A stretch of DNA of 8,748 bases from an uncultured Shinella sp. (GTDB lineage Bacteria; Pseudomonadota; Alphaproteobacteria; Rhizobiales; Rhizobiaceae): contig CAMLOC010000104.1 of NCBI GenBank assembly GCA_946481465.1, positions 1 through 8,748 on the forward strand, written 5' to 3'. The position numbers and the translations under genes are program-made. Below, piece after piece: positions 6,343-8,748 of the stretch; position 1 is the first letter of the stretch, and every line of letters starts with the position of its first letter. Below the pieces are notes generated by a model that was not told the origin of the DNA, ran no database searches, and saw only the letters and a list, made by a program, of their open reading frames with translations.

Positions 6343-7164
6343 ATGAGCCACTTCACCACCACCGACGGCACCCGCCTCTTCTACAAGGACTGGGGCACGG
6401 GCCAGCCCGTCCTCTTCGCCCATGGCTGGCCGCTGTCGTCGGACGCCTGGGACCAGCAGATGCTGTTCTTCGGTCAGAACGGCTATCGGGTCATCGCGCA
6501 TGACCGCCGCAGCCACGGCCGCTCGGACCAGACCTGGAGCGGCAACACCATGGACCAGTACGCGGACGACCTGGCGGAACTGATCGAGGCGCTGGACCTG
6601 CGGGATGTCATCCTCGTCGGCCATTCGACGGGCGGGGGCGAGGTCGCGCATTACATCGGCCGCCACGGCACGGCGCGCGTCGCCAAGGTCGTCCTGGTCG
6701 GCGCGGTCCCGCCGCTGATGCTGAAGACGGACGCGAACCCCGACGGCACCCCGCTCTCGGTCTTCGACGACATCCGCGACAACACGGCCAAGAACCGCTC
6801 GCAGTTCTTCTTCGACCTGACCGTCCCCTTCTACGGCTTCAACCGCGAGGGCGTGGAGAGCAATGCGGGCTTGCGCGAGAACTTCCGCCGGATCGGCCTG
6901 CAGGGCGGCATCAAGGGGCAGTATGATTGCATCCGCGAGTTCTCCGAGGTCGACTATACGCAGGACCTCCAGCGGATCGATCGCCCGACCCTGATCATCC
7001 ATGGCGACGACGACCAGATCGTGCCGATCACGGCTTCCGCCCATCGCGCCGTTGAAATCGTCCCGGATGCGACGCTGAAGATCTATGCCGGCGGCTCCCA
7101 CGGGCTGGCGGAGACCGACGCCGACCGCTTCAACGCCGACGTTCTGGCCTTCATCCGCGCCTGA
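6343..7164 (+). CDS. Alpha/beta hydrolase, cofactor-free haloperoxidase/esterase type
   Basis: This 273-aa cytoplasmic protein has no signal peptide. It has the oxyanion-hole AHGWPLSS (26-33), the nucleophile elbow GHSTGGG with Ser95, the acid Asp224 in HGDDDQIVP (220-228) and His253 in GGSHGLAE. The 29-residue gap between Asp and His, the RRSHGRSDQ loop and the length all fit the non-haem chloroperoxidase/aryl esterase group. These enzymes hydrolyse esters and, with acetate and H2O2, can make peracids. True halogenation in vivo is doubtful for the group. ATG 6343 follows AAGGAG at a spacing of seven bases. It is divergent from the OhrR-type regulator and its promoter carries the repeated operator boxes, so it is likely induced by organic peroxides. 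The physiological substrate is not known. Confidence 0.9.
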   Translation: MSHFTTTDGTRLFYKDWGTGQPVLFAHGWPLSSDAWDQQMLFFGQNGYRVIAHDRRSHGRSDQTWSGNTMDQYADDLAELIEALDLRDVILVGHSTGGGEVAHYIGRHGTARVAKVVLVGAVPPLMLKTDANPDGTPLSVFDDIRDNTAKNRSQFFFDLTVPFYGFNREGVESNAGLRENFRRIGLQGGIKGQYDCIREFSEVDYTQDLQRIDRPTLIIHGDDDQIVPITASAHRAVEIVPDATLKIYAGGSHGLAETDADRFNADVLAFIRA

Positions 7165-7208
7165 GCGCCCCCGAACCCCATCACACCAGATCCAGAAAAG
7201 AGACCGTC

Positions 7209-7976
7209 ATGTCCAAGCTTGCCGCGACCCTCGCCCTTGCCACCGCCCTCTTCACCGGCCCGGCCCTTGCCGAACCCGTGAAGCCCACGATCGTCCTCGT
7301 CCACGGCGCATTTGCCGACGCGTCGAGCTGGAACGGCGTGATCACGGCCCTCCAGAAGGACGGATACAGGACCGTCGCCGTCGCCAATCCGCTGCGCAGC
7401 GTGTCGAACGACGCCCGGACCGTCTCGGACGTCGTCGGCAGCATCGAGGGGCCGGTGGTTCTCGTCGGCCATTCCTATGGCGGCCAGGTGATCACGAACG
7501 CGGTTGCGGGCCACGACAACGTCAAGTCGCTGGTCTATGTCGCGGCCTTCGCCCCGGAGAAAGGCGAAGCGGCGGCCGAATTGGCTGGCAGGTTCCCCGG
7601 CGGGACGCTCGGCGAAGCGCTTGCGCCCCCGGTCAAGCTCGCCGAGGGCGGCGTCGACCTCTATATCGACCAGGCGAAGTTCCACGACCAGTTCGCCCAT
7701 GACGTCCCGGCCGCGGAAGCCGCCCTGATGGCCGCCGGCCAGCGGCCCATCACGGAAGCTGCACTGACGGACAAGTCGGGCGATCCGGCCTGGAAGGCGC
7801 TGCCCTCCTATTTCGTCTACGGGAATGGCGACAAGAACATCCCGGCCAAGGCGCTCGGCTTCATGGCGGAACGGGCCGGCTCCAAGCACACGGTCGTGGT
7901 CGAAGGCGCGTCTCATGTCGTCATGGTCTCGAAGCCGCAGGTCGTTGCCGACCTGATCGAAGAAGCCGCGCAATAA
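7209..7976 (+). CDS. Exported alpha/beta hydrolase
   Basis: This 255-aa protein has an N-terminal signal peptide (residues 1-21, ending GPALA), so it should act in the periplasm or outside the cell. The hydrolase core follows: LVHGAFADASSW (30-41, oxyanion loop), GHSYGG with nucleophile Ser89, acid Asp208 in YGNGDKNIP and His236 in GASHVVMVSKP. The wording resembles small single-domain esterases of the AB_hydrolase_6 kind. The substrate cannot be named. It begins 44 bp after the haloperoxidase-like gene with only a weak AGAGA ribosome site, and no promoter is visible in that gap. It is therefore probably the second gene of the OhrR-controlled operon. A strong hairpin follows its stop codon. 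Confidence 0.88.
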   Translation: MSKLAATLALATALFTGPALAEPVKPTIVLVHGAFADASSWNGVITALQKDGYRTVAVANPLRSVSNDARTVSDVVGSIEGPVVLVGHSYGGQVITNAVAGHDNVKSLVYVAAFAPEKGEAAAELAGRFPGGTLGEALAPPVKLAEGGVDLYIDQAKFHDQFAHDVPAAEAALMAAGQRPITEAALTDKSGDPAWKALPSYFVYGNGDKNIPAKALGFMAERAGSKHTVVVEGASHVVMVSKPQVVADLIEEAAQ

Positions 7977-7994
7977 CCGCGCCGCCAACGAAGG

Positions 7995-8020
7995 GGCCAG
8001 GGCGCTTTTGCGCCCTGGCC
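7995..8020. terminator. Strong terminator hairpin between converging genes
   Basis: A perfect 11-bp stem, GGCCAGGGCGC paired with GCGCCCTGGCC, is closed by a TTTT loop 19 bp after the hydrolase stop. It sits between the hydrolase operon and the converging parE gene and can form on either strand. The T tract after it is short. Confidence 0.75.
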
Positions 8021-8026
8021 TTGCCT

Positions 8027-8368
8027 CTACACCAGCATGCGCGAGAGCATCTGCCGGATGTGGTCTTGTGCGCCGTAGAAGATTGCCACCACAATGAGTG
8101 TGGCTTCGGACTCTACCGGCAGAAACCAAACAGCCGCCTTGTCGCGCCGAAGGAACCGAATCCCCGGATGAATATCGGGCCGCACGGTCCCGATGTAAGG
8201 TGTATCGACGAGACGATCGATTTCGACGCGCAGTCTACGGATCCGCTCAACGCTACGCTCCAGGGCCTCGCCGGGCGGATCCCCGAGTTCGACATAGGCA
8301 TCGAACAGATGGTCGAAGATCAGCTCGAAATCCCGTTCGGCATGCTCGGAATATTCAAGGGTCCACAC
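8027..8368 (-). CDS. parE: RelE/ParE-family toxin
   Basis: With a GTG start at 8368 this is a 113-aa protein beginning (M)WTLEYSEHAERDFELIFDHL, the usual first strand and helix of ParE toxins. An ATG at 8407 in the same frame would add 13 residues not typical of the family. Helix 2 (ALERSVERIRRLRVEIDRL) and the core IHPGIRFLRRDKAAVWFLP and ATLIVVAIFYG, then QMLSRML, complete the RelE/ParE fold. ParE members of this superfamily poison DNA gyrase and RelE members cleave mRNA at the ribosome. Sequence alone leaves this open, though the ParD partner favours the ParE type. The start overlaps the end of the antitoxin gene by 14 nt, so translation is probably coupled. Confidence 0.85.
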   Translation of the reverse strand: MWTLEYSEHAERDFELIFDHLFDAYVELGDPPGEALERSVERIRRLRVEIDRLVDTPYIGTVRPDIHPGIRFLRRDKAAVWFLPVESEATLIVVAIFYGAQDHIRQMLSRMLV

Positions 8369-8630
8369 GGAGAGCCCGCCGCTTCCGCTCGACCATTGCC
8401 GTGACACGGCCTTCCATTTCCGCTGCGGAAATCCTAGGGCCTTCCAATCGGCGCTGAACCAATTCGCGCAGCGCCGCCGTTTCGACCGCCTCGGCTTCCG
8501 TCTTCTGGCGAAGCAGCTCCAGACCCTGCTGAAGAACCGAACTCATGCTGGAATAGCGGCCGCTGTCCACGAGTGAACGGGCGAAGGCATCCTGCTGTTC
8601 TGTCAATGAAATCGACGATTTCACGCTCAT
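8355..8630 (-). CDS. parD: ParD-family antitoxin (ribbon-helix-helix)
   Basis: This 91-aa protein starts at ATG 8630, with AAGGAGAG eight bases upstream. The N-terminal SSISLTEQQDAFARSLVDSG forms the beta strand and first helix of a ribbon-helix-helix DNA-binding domain. YSSMSSVLQQGLELLRQK is the second helix (the usual form is YxNxSEVVRxALRLLxx). The C-terminal ~45 residues are charged and would wrap around and neutralise the toxin. Such antitoxins also repress their own operon. A perfect 15-bp palindrome in the promoter region is the probable binding site. The SSM..S wording differs slightly from the common NASE turn but keeps the pattern. Confidence 0.87.
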   Translation of the reverse strand: MSVKSSISLTEQQDAFARSLVDSGRYSSMSSVLQQGLELLRQKTEAEAVETAALRELVQRRLEGPRISAAEMEGRVTAMVERKRRALRVDP

Positions 8631-8651
8631 CGGCTTCTCTCCTTGCCGACA

Positions 8652-8680
8652 AATTTGCTACTGAGTAGCATACTTGTCAA
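8652..8680 (-). promoter_or_regulatory. parDE promoter
   Basis: On the - strand TTGACA (8680-8675) is a perfect -35. At 17-bp spacing the -10 would be CAAATT (8657-8652), only a partial match. The spacer contains the palindrome at 8656-8670, consistent with autorepression by the antitoxin. Confidence 0.45.
8656..8670. promoter_or_regulatory. Palindromic operator of the parDE operon
   Basis: TGCTACT-G-AGTAGCA is a perfect inverted repeat with 7-bp arms and one central base. It lies 26 bp upstream of the parD start and between the promoter elements. Its symmetry suits a dimeric ribbon-helix-helix repressor. Confidence 0.6.
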
Positions 8681-8686
8681 TGTGCC

Positions 8687-8748
8687 TCAGCTGAGAAGAT
8701 CAACCGCCGTTCTCGCCAGTGCCAGGGTTCCGAAGGCGATGGAGCGCT
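8687..8748 (-). CDS. Possible C-terminal end of a gene entering from the right
   Basis: On the - strand one frame is open from the window edge to a TGA at 8689-8687 and reads RSIAFGTLALARTAVDLLS, a plausible amphipathic C-terminal helix. Only 19 codons are visible, so neither the family nor its reality can be settled. If real, parDE begins 56 bp downstream of it on the same strand. Confidence 0.3.
   Translation of the reverse strand, partial: RSIAFGTLALARTAVDLLS

Noticed and set aside
6325..7101. A 258-aa - strand frame opposite the haloperoxidase-like gene.
   Set aside because: The composition is typical of an antisense shadow of a GC-rich gene. The + strand gene has a complete catalytic triad and a ribosome site.
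7083..8129. A 348-aa - strand frame opposite the exported hydrolase.
   Set aside because: It crosses the strong hairpin at 7995-8020 and overlaps parE in another frame. It shows no domain and is a shadow.
1..8748. tRNA, rRNA, CRISPR arrays, insertion sequences, riboswitches.
   Set aside because: No repeat-spacer array, transposase wording, terminal inverted repeats with target duplications, or structured RNA signature was seen by eye.

Overview
The window is high-GC DNA that reads like an accessory stretch of an alphaproteobacterial, probably rhizobial (Rhizobium/Agrobacterium/Shinella-like), chromosome or megaplasmid. That guess rests on base composition, the gene families present and their arrangement. 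It was not tested by a search.

Left part (1-3810). The end of an unrecognised gene enters from the left. It is followed by an exported TPR-caspase (C14-like) protein with both catalytic residues (450-2351, +). Facing it on the - strand are two small exported proteins, an unrecognised 153-aa protein and a DUF4431-like 132-aa protein, which probably form one operon. Upstream of that operon lie two broken genes that meet head to head near 3613-3617. On the - strand is a decayed second caspase with its catalytic His codon now Pro, its Cys region deleted and a frame change. On the + strand is a PIN-domain (VapC-like) toxin that has lost its N-terminus and an internal block. The region therefore holds one live and one dead caspase, the dead one joined to a dead toxin gene.

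Middle part (3853-5619). A LysR-family regulator (-) is transcribed divergently from a classical short-chain dehydrogenase/reductase (+) across a 111-bp gap. This is the usual layout of a regulator and its target.

Right part (5742-8026). A two-cysteine OhrR-type MarR regulator (-) is divergent from two alpha/beta hydrolases (+). The first resembles the cofactor-free haloperoxidase/perhydrolase group and the second is a predicted exported hydrolase. The intergenic region carries three copies of an ATCGCRCACAAAT-like box that overlap recognisable promoters on both strands. This suggests a peroxide-responsive, autoregulated hydrolase operon in the place where Ohr is often found. The operon ends in a strong hairpin.

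Right end (8027-8748). A ParD/ParE toxin-antitoxin operon (-) has a perfect 15-bp palindrome in its promoter region. The last bases hold what may be the C-terminal end of another - strand gene.
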